Shown here in pieces: positions 36,201 to 43,606 of a stretch of DNA of 64,000 nucleotides. The first letter of the stretch is position 1. Each line of letters opens with the position of its first letter. The notes under the pieces are model-generated. The model saw only the letters and a program-made list of their open reading frames with translations. It did not search any database and was not told the origin of the DNA. Source of the DNA: JBCBAP01 sp038532435 (lineage in GTDB: Bacteria > Pseudomonadota > Alphaproteobacteria > Rhodobacterales > Rhodobacteraceae); assembly GCA_038532435.1 (NCBI GenBank), contig JBCBAP010000005.1, forward strand, positions 1 through 64,000, in the 5' to 3' direction. The translations under genes were made by a program, and so were the position numbers.

Positions 36201-36253
36201 ACCGGGCGGCTGCGGTCGATGAGCTGCCCCCCGGTGGCAAGACGGGTGCTCAT
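33239..36253 (-). CDS. soxA: sarcosine oxidase alpha subunit
   Basis: 1004 residues, normal length. Domains in order: an N-terminal 2Fe-2S-like ferredoxin fold (TFTNGRSLKGFAGDTLASALLAN type), a disulfide-reductase-like NAD-binding region (VLVVGGGIAGLLAARSAAASG near residue 170), a middle linker, and a C-terminal GcvT-like folate domain (MDAWHETNGAQWEP to VVDPVFYDKEGARQ). The complex demethylates sarcosine to glycine, passing the methyl to tetrahydrofolate. Overlaps soxD by 4 bases and soxG by 8. Confidence 0.96.
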   Translation of the reverse strand: MSTRLATGGQLIDRSRPVTFTFNGRSLKGFAGDTLASALLANDQLLMGRSFKYHRPRGVVAGGAEEPNALMGIGTGARFEPNQRATMTELHEGLVAASQNHWPSLDYDVGVVNNLASRLFPAGFYYKTFIQPRAAWKHIFEPVIRAAAGLGKAPREADSDRYEYTYAHTDVLVVGGGIAGLLAARSAAASGLDVTVLEQTSHWGGRMLTDGEMVDGTPAADWVAEAVAALEAMPNVTLLTRTMGAGVFDHGYILGYERLTDHAPEDTGPRHRLWRIRAGRVVTATGALERPLSFAGNDVPGVMLASAVRDYVELWGVSPGDRTVIVANNDDAYRTAIVLKRAGLDVPLILDARPAAIGPLPREARELGIRVEVGKGVARVLGHAFVTGVEVCSQAGQGAPLETVLCDCVAMSGGWSPVVHLWSHCGGKLVWDADQALFRPDPDRPPTGAEGAGFVIAAGSANGHLGTTAAAEDAVAAGQRAAGEAGGTAPPDTAVPEVTEIPEEPLEPVWLMPQGASKKLRAKAFLDYQNDVKVADVQLAAQEGFESVEHAKRYTTLGMATDQGKLSNINGLATLSHALNADIPQVGTTTFRPPYTPISMGAIAGEARGPLFKPTRKTPMDAWHETNGAQWEPVAEWRRPYCYRQKGESTKDAVMREIRATRTGVGMLDASTLGKILVTGPDAGNFLDLVYTNMMSTLKPGRCRYGLMCTENGFLFDDGVVARIDEQTFLCHTTSGGSDRVHGWFEEWLQTEWWDLQVFTANLTEQYAQVAVVGPQARTVLGSLGGLDVSAEALPFMGWAEGTLAGIPARVFRISFSGELSYEVAVPAGQGQAFWDAVREAGAPHGITPYGTEALHVMRAEKGFIMIGDETDGTVIPQDLGLSWAVSKKKADFIGKRAQERSHLTDPNRKQLVGLETLEPQTVLPDGAHAVEGTRKDGKPQMIGHVTSTYYSPTLDRSIAMALIKGGARRMGEVLEFPVEKDRTIRARVVDPVFYDKEGARQNV

Positions 36254-36573
36254 GAGGCGGGCTCCCAGTCAGGGCGTCTGGCCCGGATCGCATCGATGAT
36301 GTGCTGCGGCGGTTCGGAGACCTGCGCAGAATAGGTGCCGAAGACCTCCAGCGTCGCGGTATCGCGCGCGGCGTGGAACCACTTGCCGCAGCCATACTGG
36401 TGGCGCCAGCGCTCGAAATGAACGCCGCGGGGGTTCTGGCGTTGGAAGAGGTAGTCGCGGAACTCCTCATCGGACGATCCCGGGCCGAAGCGGGTCAGAT
36501 GCGCCTCTCCGCCACCGTGGAACTCGGTCTCCTCGCCGGTGACACCGCAATAGGGACAGGTGAGGATCAGCAT
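36250..36573 (-). CDS. soxD: sarcosine oxidase delta subunit
   Basis: 107 residues from the ATG before LILTCPYCG. Zinc-binding features of SoxD: CPYCG at residues 6-10, histidines in between and YGCGKWFH near residue 62. The family pattern FRDYLFQRQNPRGVHFERWRH is present. It stabilises the sarcosine oxidase heterotetramer. It overlaps soxA (ATGA) but is separated from soxB by about 600 bases, which is unusual. Confidence 0.94.
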   Translation of the reverse strand: MLILTCPYCGVTGEETEFHGGGEAHLTRFGPGSSDEEFRDYLFQRQNPRGVHFERWRHQYGCGKWFHAARDTATLEVFGTYSAQVSEPPQHIIDAIRARRPDWEPAS

Positions 36574-36945
36574 GGGCGGACACACTCATTGAAGGGATAA
36601 GCGGGATGGGACGCAAGCTGCGTCGCGTCCAGCATCAAAGGTGGTGGTGCCGAAACGGACGGTGCCGTCATCCACCGCGCACCCGGATCGGACGACAAAC
36701 GTGACGAACGGATCGTGCGAGAACGGCATGCGCAAGTCACGGTGTGGCGCCGATTGATCCCCCTGAGAGAGGGGGCCCCTGTCGATGAGGCGATGGGTGC
36801 CACTGAGATGAGTTGGAGCGGCATGAACATGGCGGGCGCAGGCTGATACCGCGCCCGCAGCGAATGCGCAGCCCTATGCTGGCTCTCTCGCTGATGTTCG
36901 CTTCGGGCCACCTTCGCAGTTGGCAACGCTCCCGACGCCGAGCGT
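36574..36945. other. 372-bp gap inside the sox cluster
   Basis: Lies between soxD and the small membrane gene that follows soxB. A minus-strand frame from ATG 36729 to 36586 (47 residues, HDPFVTFVVRSGCAVDDGTVRFG...) is open but has no homologue I recognise. A 6-bp hairpin CCCCCT-GAGAG-AGGGGG lies at 36759-36775. The DNA could be a decayed gene or a long untranslated spacer. Confidence 0.45.
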
Positions 36946-37176
36946 TCACCGGGCATCGCGGAACGTCCAGGGACAGGCGGTGCGTCCGGCGATGCCGGTC
37001 GCCTCGTAAGGGTATTGCAGCACAAGGATCTCCGCCCCGGTGAAATAGCTGCACTCAAGGGCGACCAACTCCGATCCGATCCGCAGCTCTGCGGTCCCCG
37101 TCCAGATGCCATAGCCAGAGAGCCAGAACGCCGCGTAGAGCGCGGCCGCGACGGCGAAGGAAACCAGCTTGGACAC
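36946..37176 (-). CDS. small membrane protein directly after soxB
   Basis: 76 residues from GTG at 37174-37176; the soxB stop TGA at 37178-37180 is one base away, so the two should be translationally coupled. One N-terminal hydrophobic helix (SFAVAAALYAAFWLSGYGIW) is followed by a strand-rich part with two cysteines (ALECSYFTG and RTACPWTF). No family recognised. It is extra compared with the usual soxBDAG order. Confidence 0.6.
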   Translation of the reverse strand: MSKLVSFAVAAALYAAFWLSGYGIWTGTAELRIGSELVALECSYFTGAEILVLQYPYEATGIAGRTACPWTFRDAR

Positions 37177-37177
37177 A

Positions 37178-38425
37178 TCAGTGCGCCACCGCCGCGGCAA
37201 CCGACTCGTCGATCATGCGGCCCTCGGTGAACCGATCGAGGGAGAAGGCGGCGGCAAGGTCGCGGGGATGCCCATCTGCCACCATCTCCGCCGTCGCCCA
37301 GCCCGAGCCCGGGATCGCCTTGAACCCCCCGGTGCCCCATCCGCAATTGATGAAGATGCCGGGCACCGGCGTCTTGGATATGATCGGGGAGCGGTCGCCG
37401 GTCACATCCACGATCCCTCCCCACTGCCGCAGCATCTTGAGCCGGGAAATCATCGGGAAGGTTTCGATGAGGGCGCGGACGGTCTCCTCGATATGCTGGA
37501 AGCTGCCGCGCTGGGTGTAATTGTTGTGCCCGTCAGTGCCGCCACCGATGACCATCTCGCCCTTGTCCGACTGGCTCATGTAGCCGTGCACGGTGTTGGC
37601 CATGACCACGCAGTCCATGCAGGGCTTGATCGGTTCGGAAACGAGCGCCTGCAGCGCCACGCTCTCGATGGGCAGGCGAAAGCCCGCCATCTCCGCCACC
37701 ACACCGGAGGAGCCCGCGACGACGATGCAGAGCTTCTTGCAGCGGATCGCCCCCTTCGTGGTCTGCACACCGGTCACGCCAGTTGCATCCCGGTCGATGC
37801 CGGTGACCTCACATTTCTGGATGATGTCGACGCCCATGTCTGAGGCCGCGCGGGCATAGCCCCAGGCCACGGCGTCGTGCCGTGCGGTTCCGCCCCGGGG
37901 CTGCCAGAGCCCGCCGAGCACCGGATAGCGCGGACCAGCAAGGTTGATGATCGGCACGATTTCCTTGATCCGCCGGGGCGTGACCATCTCGCTTTCGATG
38001 CCGAACAGGCGGTTCGCGTGAGCCGTGCGTTTCCATGCACGCAGCTCATGTTCGGTCTGGGCAAGCATCAGGACCCCACGGGGACTGAACATGATGTTGT
38101 AGTTCAGCTCCTGGCTGAGATTTTCGTAAAGGCTGCGGGCCTTTTCATAGATCGCGGCGGATTCGTCCTGCAGATAGTTCGACCGGATGATCGTCGTGTT
38201 CCGGCCTGTGTTGCCGCCGCCGAGCCAGCCCTTTTCGAGGACCGCGACGTTCCGGACGCCATGGTTCTTGGCAAGGTAGTAGGCAGTTGCAAGGCCGTGT
38301 CCCCCCGCGCCCACGATGACGACGTCATAGTCCGCCTTCGGCTCCGGCGAGCGCCAGGCCCGCTCCCACCCCGCATGGTGGCGGAGAGCTTCGCGCGCGA
38401 TGGCGAAGGCGGAGTAGCGTTTCAT
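37178..38425 (-). CDS. soxB: sarcosine oxidase beta subunit
   Basis: 415 residues. FAD-binding Rossmann motif DYDVVIVGAGGHGLATAYYLA at about residues 32-52, then AVLEKGWLGGGNTGRNTTIIRSNYLQ, the usual SoxB segment that binds the flavins. C-terminal FINCGWGTGGFKAIPGSG completes the DAO fold. It carries noncovalent FAD and covalent FMN and oxidises sarcosine. First gene of the sox group; GGGGAGA lies upstream of the ATG. Confidence 0.96.
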   Translation of the reverse strand: MKRYSAFAIAREALRHHAGWERAWRSPEPKADYDVVIVGAGGHGLATAYYLAKNHGVRNVAVLEKGWLGGGNTGRNTTIIRSNYLQDESAAIYEKARSLYENLSQELNYNIMFSPRGVLMLAQTEHELRAWKRTAHANRLFGIESEMVTPRRIKEIVPIINLAGPRYPVLGGLWQPRGGTARHDAVAWGYARAASDMGVDIIQKCEVTGIDRDATGVTGVQTTKGAIRCKKLCIVVAGSSGVVAEMAGFRLPIESVALQALVSEPIKPCMDCVVMANTVHGYMSQSDKGEMVIGGGTDGHNNYTQRGSFQHIEETVRALIETFPMISRLKMLRQWGGIVDVTGDRSPIISKTPVPGIFINCGWGTGGFKAIPGSGWATAEMVADGHPRDLAAAFSLDRFTEGRMIDESVAAAVAH

Positions 38426-38673
38426 GGGCGGATGGTCTCCCCGGTGGTTTTCTTCAGCAACGGATCAAACATGACCCGGGTACGGCGCAGTCGCAAGCGT
38501 GACTGGCGCATCTGATCGGTGATGCCCGAAAGCCGGTTCGGTCGATGGCCCGCATCCGGCATCCCTGCCGCCGTTCCCGACATCGTGAGCGGCCCCCGCC
38601 ACACCGGCCCGGAACGCCGCATTGTCCCCGCCCGCCTGCGACGATAGGTAGGGGGAAACCAAAGGGAAACGCC

Positions 38674-39897
38674 ATGCTGTTCTGGGCCATCGTGATCGTG
38701 CTGACGCTGCTCGCGCTCAGTTTCGTCCTGCGTCCTGTACTGCTCGGTTCCGCGCGGGGAACGGCCCGGGCGGAGTACGATGTCCGCATCTATCGCGACC
38801 AGCTGGCGGAAATCGAAGCGGATCTCACCCGAGGTGTACTCACGCAGGATGAGGCGGAAGCAAGCCGGGCGGAGATCTCCCGCAGGCTGCTCGCGGCCGC
38901 GGCGGAGGCGGAGCGGAGTGCCGCGGACGGGGAGGCGCCGGGCGGTCTCTCCCGGATCACCGCTGTGGCCGTGCTGGGGACCGCATCTGCGCTGTCCCTT
39001 GGCGGCTACCTGACGCTCGGCGCACCGGGGCTGCCGGATCAGCCGCTCGCCGGACGCCTGGCCGAACAGCAGATGGCCGAAGCGCGTCCGTCCCAGCTCG
39101 AGGCGGAGGAGGCTGCAAAGGCTCGACCGGGCGCAGGCGTTGCCCCGGAAGGACCCGATGCGGATCAGTACCGCGCCCTCGTGGCTCAACTGGAGGATGT
39201 GCTTGCGGGCCGTCCCGAAGACGTCCGGGGCCATAAGTTGCTCGCCCAGGCCTATCTGCGATTGAACCGCCGGGCAGACGCACGTGAGGCACAGGTCAAG
39301 GTGCTCGAACTGTTGGGGGACGCGGCAACGGCTGAGGACTTCGCCCTGCTCGCCGAATACATGGTGCTGGCCGCCGACGGCTACGTCTCTCCGGAAGCGG
39401 AACAGGTGCTCGCCGAGGCTTTGACCCGGGATCCGGCAGACTACCTCGCCCGGTATTACTCAGGCCTTGCCTTCGCGCAGGGCGGTGCGCTGGCCATGGC
39501 GGAGAATGTGTGGTCTGACCTGCTCCTCGCCCTGCCCGAGAGCAGCCCGATGGCCGCGAGCCTTCGCCGGGATCTTGCGGATCTGCGGCGGGCCGCATCC
39601 GGGTCAGCACCCGGACCGACCGCCGCGGACATTGCTGCCGCGCAGGACGCCTCCCCCGAGGATCGTCAGGCGATGATTGAGGGCATGGTCTCACAGCTTT
39701 CCGACCGGTTGGCGACGGAAGGTGGCCCGCCGGAGGACTGGGCACGGCTGATCCGGGCGGAGGCCGTTCTGGGCCACCACGACCAGGCAACCGCCATCTG
39801 GATGGAGGCACGCACCGCCTTCGCCACCAACGTGCAGGCCGTGGAGCTCATTGACCGGACCGCCGCCGAAGCGGGCCTGCAGGAACCCGTCGAATGA
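38674..39897 (+). CDS. ccmI: c-type cytochrome biogenesis protein CcmI
   Basis: 407 residues; AAAGGGA upstream of the ATG. N-terminal membrane helix (FWAIVIVLTLLALSFVLRPVLL), the CcmI segment YRDQLAEIEADLTRGVLTQDEAEASRAEISRRLL, a second transmembrane segment (ITAVAVLGTASALSLGGYL), then TPR-like helices (LLAQAYLRLNRRADA, YLARYYSGLAFAQGGALAMAENVW). It presents apocytochrome c to the heme ligation complex. Overlaps ruvX by 4 bases. Confidence 0.92.
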   Translation: MLFWAIVIVLTLLALSFVLRPVLLGSARGTARAEYDVRIYRDQLAEIEADLTRGVLTQDEAEASRAEISRRLLAAAAEAERSAADGEAPGGLSRITAVAVLGTASALSLGGYLTLGAPGLPDQPLAGRLAEQQMAEARPSQLEAEEAAKARPGAGVAPEGPDADQYRALVAQLEDVLAGRPEDVRGHKLLAQAYLRLNRRADAREAQVKVLELLGDAATAEDFALLAEYMVLAADGYVSPEAEQVLAEALTRDPADYLARYYSGLAFAQGGALAMAENVWSDLLLALPESSPMAASLRRDLADLRRAASGSAPGPTAADIAAAQDASPEDRQAMIEGMVSQLSDRLATEGGPPEDWARLIRAEAVLGHHDQATAIWMEARTAFATNVQAVELIDRTAAEAGLQEPVE

Positions 39898-40382
39898 CCG
39901 GAGCCGTCCATCGGGAGATCGTGGATTTTGCCGGGGTTTTGCCCTTTGGCGCAGCACTGATCGGTCTCGATCTGGGAGAAAAGACGATCGGGGTTGCGGT
40001 GTCTGACACGTTGCGTCAGATCGCCACACCTTTCGAGACGCTCAAGCGCGGAAAGCTGACGCGCAACGTGGCCGAACTCGAGGAGATCGTCCAGGCCCGG
40101 GCCATAGGCGGCATTGTTATCGGCCTGCCCCGCAATATGGACGGCAGCGAAGGGCCAAGGTCTCAGGCGAGCCGCGCCTTCGCCCGCAACCTGGCAGCCC
40201 GCCTGCCCCTGCCCGTCACCTTCTGGGACGAACGCCTCTCCACGGTCGCCGCGGAGCGCGCGCTGCTCGAAGCGGACACCTCCCGGGCGAAACGGGCGGA
40301 CGTGATTGACCACGTCGCCGCATCCTACATCCTGCAGGGCGCGCTCGACCGGCTCGGCCATCTCGCAAAGGAACGATCATGA
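39894..40382 (+). CDS. ruvX: YqgF/RuvX family Holliday junction resolvase
   Basis: 162 residues. RNase H-fold motifs: IGLDLGEKTIGVAVSD with the first Asp, IVIGLPRNMDGS, TFWDERLSTVAAERAL with Asp/Glu, and RADVIDHVAASYILQGALD with the last Asp. Roles reported for the family are pre-16S rRNA maturation and junction resolution. ATGA overlaps link it to ccmI upstream and DUF1289 downstream. Confidence 0.93.
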   Translation: MTGAVHREIVDFAGVLPFGAALIGLDLGEKTIGVAVSDTLRQIATPFETLKRGKLTRNVAELEEIVQARAIGGIVIGLPRNMDGSEGPRSQASRAFARNLAARLPLPVTFWDERLSTVAAERALLEADTSRAKRADVIDHVAASYILQGALDRLGHLAKERS

Positions 40383-40618
40383 GCGACACCGTCTGGCGGC
40401 GAGAGGCCATCGAGAGCCCCTGCGTGAAGGTCTGCGTTGTACATCCTGAGGCACGGCTCTGCATCGGCTGCTACCGCAGCATCGATGAGATTACGGACTG
40501 GACAAACCTTTCCGCCGAGGCCCGCCGGGCGGTTATGGACGAGCTCCCGTCCCGCGCCCCGCAGGTGACCGGTTCGCGAAAAGGCGGCCGGTCCGCACGC
40601 CTCGCGCGAAAGCCATGA
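40379..40618 (+). CDS. DUF1289 protein
   Basis: 79 residues. ESPCVKVCVVHPEARLCIGCYRSIDEITDW has the four-cysteine pattern of DUF1289 (CxxxC ... CxGC), probably a small metal-binding site. The tail is basic (GSRKGGRSARLARKP). Coupled to ruvX by ATGA. Function unknown. Confidence 0.9.
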   Translation: MSDTVWRREAIESPCVKVCVVHPEARLCIGCYRSIDEITDWTNLSAEARRAVMDELPSRAPQVTGSRKGGRSARLARKP

Positions 40619-40624
40619 CGTTGC

Positions 40625-40639
40625 TTAACCTTTCGGTAA
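40625..40639. promoter_or_regulatory. CtrA-like motif TTAA-N7-GTAA
   Basis: TTAA at 40625-40628, seven bases, GTAA at 40636-40639: one mismatch to TTAA-N7-TTAA. It lies about 100 bases before the retropepsin-like gene, in a 122-base intergenic gap. Plausible, but not more than a motif match. Confidence 0.25.
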
Positions 40640-40740
40640 TGGGCTACATTCATGCTTGGCTGCCATAGTTCGCCCCAATTTGGCTGTTATACAACCAAAA
40701 CGGGAGAGAAGAACAACCCAGCGAGCAGCACGGAATTTTA

Positions 40741-41427
40741 ATGATCTGGCCTATTACACTCGTCCTGATGATCGCCTTCGGCGCCCTCGTCATCGGCGGA
40801 GCCTTCGCAGCGTTTCCGCCTCCGGTGGTGCTCGGGCTCGCCATTGTGTTGTTCGGGATTCTTGCGGCACTCGTGATGGTGCGGGTCCGTCGAAAGACCG
40901 GACAGATCACCTATCTGCCGCTCATCTGGGCGGTCACGGTCGTGGCACTCGTCGGCAGCTACAGCTATCAGGAGCAGGGTCGCCTGTTCGCGCTGTCCTT
41001 CCTCGAACAGCCCGTCGTGTCACTCGATCCGCAGGCGGATCTGCTCGAGGTGACGCTGAGCCGGGCGTGGGACGGACATTATCGGGCTGTGGCCCAGATC
41101 GAGGACGGGCCGGTTGGCCTCCTCGTGGACACGGGCGCCTCGCTCGTTCTGCTGCGCTATGACGATGCGGAGCGGATCGGTCTTGATCTCAACACGCTCA
41201 ACTTCACCGTTCCTGTGACCACAGCCAGCGGACGGTCCTTCGTCGCCCCGGTCGAGTTCGAGCGGATCAAGATCGGCGGGATCGAGGTGCACGGCATCAA
41301 GGGTGCAATCGCGCAGCCTGACCAGCTTCACACGAGCCTTCTCGGCATGTCGTTCCTCGAGAGCCTCTACGAGACCACGATCCGCCGGGACCGCATGATC
41401 CTGCGCAACCCGCGGCCCGAAGGCTAA
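40741..41427 (+). CDS. membrane-anchored retropepsin-like aspartic protease (TIGR02281 type)
   Basis: 228 residues. Two to three N-terminal helices (PITLVLMIAFGALVIGGAFAAF, VVLGLAIVLFGILAALVMV, YLPLIWAVTVVALVGSY). The soluble part has VGLLVDTGASLVLLRYDDA with the single DTG active site, and SGRSFVAPVEFERIKIGGIEV and LLGMSFLESL. It would be active as a dimer. Target unknown; related to Caulobacter PerP, which supports a developmental role in some alphaproteobacteria, but that is inference. Confidence 0.9.
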   Translation: MIWPITLVLMIAFGALVIGGAFAAFPPPVVLGLAIVLFGILAALVMVRVRRKTGQITYLPLIWAVTVVALVGSYSYQEQGRLFALSFLEQPVVSLDPQADLLEVTLSRAWDGHYRAVAQIEDGPVGLLVDTGASLVLLRYDDAERIGLDLNTLNFTVPVTTASGRSFVAPVEFERIKIGGIEVHGIKGAIAQPDQLHTSLLGMSFLESLYETTIRRDRMILRNPRPEG

Positions 41428-41582
41428 CCCGATACCCCATCAAATTTCGTGAACGCGAGTCGCCAAGCAGGCGCGCGTGCACCGATTCAGTCTCGAAACT
41501 GATCGCAATTCAGGGGCTGTCGGCGGGATTCCGCGCACAATTTGGTCCATTTGGTCAAAAATGCGCCAGAGAGCATCAGCGG

Positions 41583-41759
41583 TCACTCAAGATCGTAGCA
41601 ACGCTCTAGCAACACTCGTGAACCGTCTATTAACATCTTGCCTGCATGTTCAAAGTTAACGGTGATGCGGTTGCCCGTCACGGATTGGACCTGCCCCACA
41701 CCCCATTCCGGGGCCTGTGGGTTTCGTACGATCATACCTGGCTCAAGGAAATCGTTCAT
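41583..41759 (-). CDS. DUF3553 protein
   Basis: 58 residues from ATG at 41757-41759. MNDFLEPGMIVRNPQAPEWGVGQVQSVTGNRITVNFEHAGKMLI matches the small SH3-like DUF3553, similar to the CarD/UvrD-tail fold that touches RNA polymerase or nucleic acid. It is divergent from chpT with only 32 bases between starts, so promoters must overlap. Confidence 0.88.
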   Translation of the reverse strand: MNDFLEPGMIVRNPQAPEWGVGQVQSVTGNRITVNFEHAGKMLIDGSRVLLERCYDLE

Positions 41760-41791
41760 GGCGACCAAACTGGAGTACCTCGGAGGATGAT

Positions 41792-42430
41792 TTGAGTAAC
41801 CTGACGAGCGGACAGAATCTGGAGGTTCTCATCGCCTCCCGCATCTGCCATGATCTTATCAGCCCAATTGGCGCGATCGGCAACGGTGTCGAGCTCATGC
41901 AGGCGACCCAGCACCACGGACAGTCACCGGAGCTTGCTCTCGTCGCCCAAAGCGCGGAGATCGCCGCGGCGAAGCTGGAGTTCTTCCGCCTTGCGTTCGG
42001 CCAGGCCGGCGGGGACGTGGAGACCGTCTGTCCCAAAATCAGCCGCATCCTCAAGGACCAGTTCAACAAACCCCGCCTGACCGTCGACCTGAACCTGCCT
42101 GTCGAACCGGTGCTCCGCCGCAACGCGAAATTGCTCGCGCTCATGGCGCTCTGCGTCGAGCGGGCCCTGCCGAAGGGCGGCACGCTGCACCTGTCGCTCT
42201 CCCAACAGACGATCCTCGCGGAAGCGTCGGGCCCGGTCGTGCGCGCCGACAGCCGGGCCTGGGACTTGCTGCGGGACATCGAGGGGGCGAGTGAGCTGAC
42301 GGCGGCGGACGTTCAGTTCTCGCTCCTCCGTCAGTACACCCGGGATCTCGGGCGTACCCTGTCGCTCACCGCGACGGACGCGCGGCTGAGCCTGACGACC
42401 CGTCCGCTGACGGTTGTCAAAGTGGCCTGA
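41792..42430 (+). CDS. chpT: histidine phosphotransferase ChpT
   Basis: 212 residues starting with TTG at 41792, preceded by GGAGG at 41782-41786. The phospho-accepting histidine is in IASRICHDLISPIGAIGNGVEL near residue 22. The rest forms a degenerate kinase-like ATPase domain (DUF2328). ChpT passes phosphate from CckA to CtrA and CpdR, controlling cell cycle or, in Rhodobacterales, motility and gene transfer agents. ORFs in the same frame upstream lack a ribosome site. Confidence 0.92.
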   Translation: MSNLTSGQNLEVLIASRICHDLISPIGAIGNGVELMQATQHHGQSPELALVAQSAEIAAAKLEFFRLAFGQAGGDVETVCPKISRILKDQFNKPRLTVDLNLPVEPVLRRNAKLLALMALCVERALPKGGTLHLSLSQQTILAEASGPVVRADSRAWDLLRDIEGASELTAADVQFSLLRQYTRDLGRTLSLTATDARLSLTTRPLTVVKVA

Positions 42431-42944
42431 GCCCCTTTCGGAACCGCTGCGCATTGGATCTGTAGTGAGCCGCCGAGGCGAGGAGCCCCTGCCGTGCGGC
42501 ATCGTCGAGATCCCTGACCACCTTGCCCGGCGCACCCATCACGAGCGAACCCGGCGGGATCACCTTGCCCTCGGTGATCAGCGCATTCGCGCCGATCAGA
42601 CAGCCCTCGCCGATCACCGCGCCGTTCAGAACCGTCGCCCCCATACCGATCAGGCTGCCGTTCCCGATCGTGCAGCCGTGCAGCATCGCCTTGTGACCGA
42701 TGGTGCAGTCCGCCCCGATGGTGAGCGGATAGCCGAGATCCGTGTGCAGGACGCAGCTTTCCTGGATGTTCGTGCCGCGCCCGACGGTGATCGCCTCCGT
42801 GTCCCCGCGCAGAACAGCGTTGAACCAGATGCCCACATCCTCCGCCAGGATCACCTTTCCCATGACGTGCGCGCCCGGCGCAATCCAGGCGGACCCATCA
42901 TCGGGCAAGGAGGGGGAGATGCCGTCGAGGGCGTAAAGGGTCAC
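42417..42944 (-). CDS. gamma-class carbonic anhydrase-like protein
   Basis: 175 residues from GTG at 42942-42944, overlapping gmk by 4 bases. Hexapeptide (left-handed beta-helix) pattern: VMGKVILAEDVGIWFNAVLRGD, VGRGTNIQESCVLHTD, IGADCTIGHKAMLHGCTIGNGSLIGMGATVLNGAVIGEG. Zinc histidines are in LHTD, IGHKAMLHG. It belongs to the YrdA/PaaY group; carbonic anhydrase activity is uncertain. Confidence 0.92.
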   Translation of the reverse strand: MTLYALDGISPSLPDDGSAWIAPGAHVMGKVILAEDVGIWFNAVLRGDTEAITVGRGTNIQESCVLHTDLGYPLTIGADCTIGHKAMLHGCTIGNGSLIGMGATVLNGAVIGEGCLIGANALITEGKVIPPGSLVMGAPGKVVRDLDDAARQGLLASAAHYRSNAQRFRKGLRPL

Positions 42945-43606
42945 GGCTGTAGCTCCTCGAATTCGGCATTGAGGTCGGCAACCCGTCCGGCGAGATGGAC
43001 CTGGCGGTCCCGGCGCAGCCGCTCCGCCTCGATGATGCTGCGCAGCTCCCGCGCGCAGCGGTCGAGATCGTCGTTGATCAGCACATAGTCGTACTCCGCC
43101 CAGTGGCTGATCTCTGACCGGGCTTCGGACATGCGCCGGGCAATGGTCTCGGCAGTGTCCTGATTGCGGGTCTGCAACCGCGCCTCCAGATCGGCGATGG
43201 AGGGCGGCAGAATGAAGATCGAGACGGAGGACGAGCCGATCACGCTGTTGCGGATCTGCTGCCCGCCCTGCCAGTCCACATCGAAGAGCAGGTCGTGGCC
43301 TGCGGCCACCGCCTCCTCCACCGGCTTGAGCGGGGAGCCATAGCGGTTACCGAAGATTTCCGCATGCTCGAGCATGCCGCCGGTGGCGATAAGCTTGTCG
43401 AACTCCGCGTTGGACTGGAAATGGTACTCGCGGCCATCCTCCTCGCCCGGCCGGGGCGCCCGGGTGGTGGCGGAGATCGAGAAGGAGATCGCTGGATCCT
43501 CCGCCAGAAGCCTGCGCGAGAGAGTCGACTTCCCCGCTCCGGACGGTGAGGACAGGATGATCAGAAGGCCCCGACGGGCCGGTTGGGTCGCGGTGTCGGC
43601 CATCAT
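42941..43606 (-). CDS. gmk: guanylate kinase
   Basis: 221 residues. Walker A ILSSPSGAGKSTLSRRLL, GMP-binding EEDGREYHF, and LLFDVDWQGGQQIRN. It makes GDP from GMP. Another ATG lies one codon later. Overlaps YicC (4 bases upstream) and the carbonic-anhydrase-like gene. yicC-gmk is a common operon. Confidence 0.96.
   Translation of the reverse strand: MMADTATQPARRGLLIILSSPSGAGKSTLSRRLLAEDPAISFSISATTRAPRPGEEDGREYHFQSNAEFDKLIATGGMLEHAEIFGNRYGSPLKPVEEAVAAGHDLLFDVDWQGGQQIRNSVIGSSSVSIFILPPSIADLEARLQTRNQDTAETIARRMSEARSEISHWAEYDYVLINDDLDRCARELRSIIEAERLRRDRQVHLAGRVADLNAEFEELQP

Noticed and set aside
34028..36334. Very long open frame on the plus strand opposite soxA (768 codons)
   Set aside because: It is antisense to a certain gene, its composition is a high-GC shadow, and it has no recognisable domain or ribosome site.
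36586..36729. 47-codon minus-strand frame in the sox gap
   Set aside because: Open, but without supporting ribosome site, homology or clear codon bias; noted only as a possibility.
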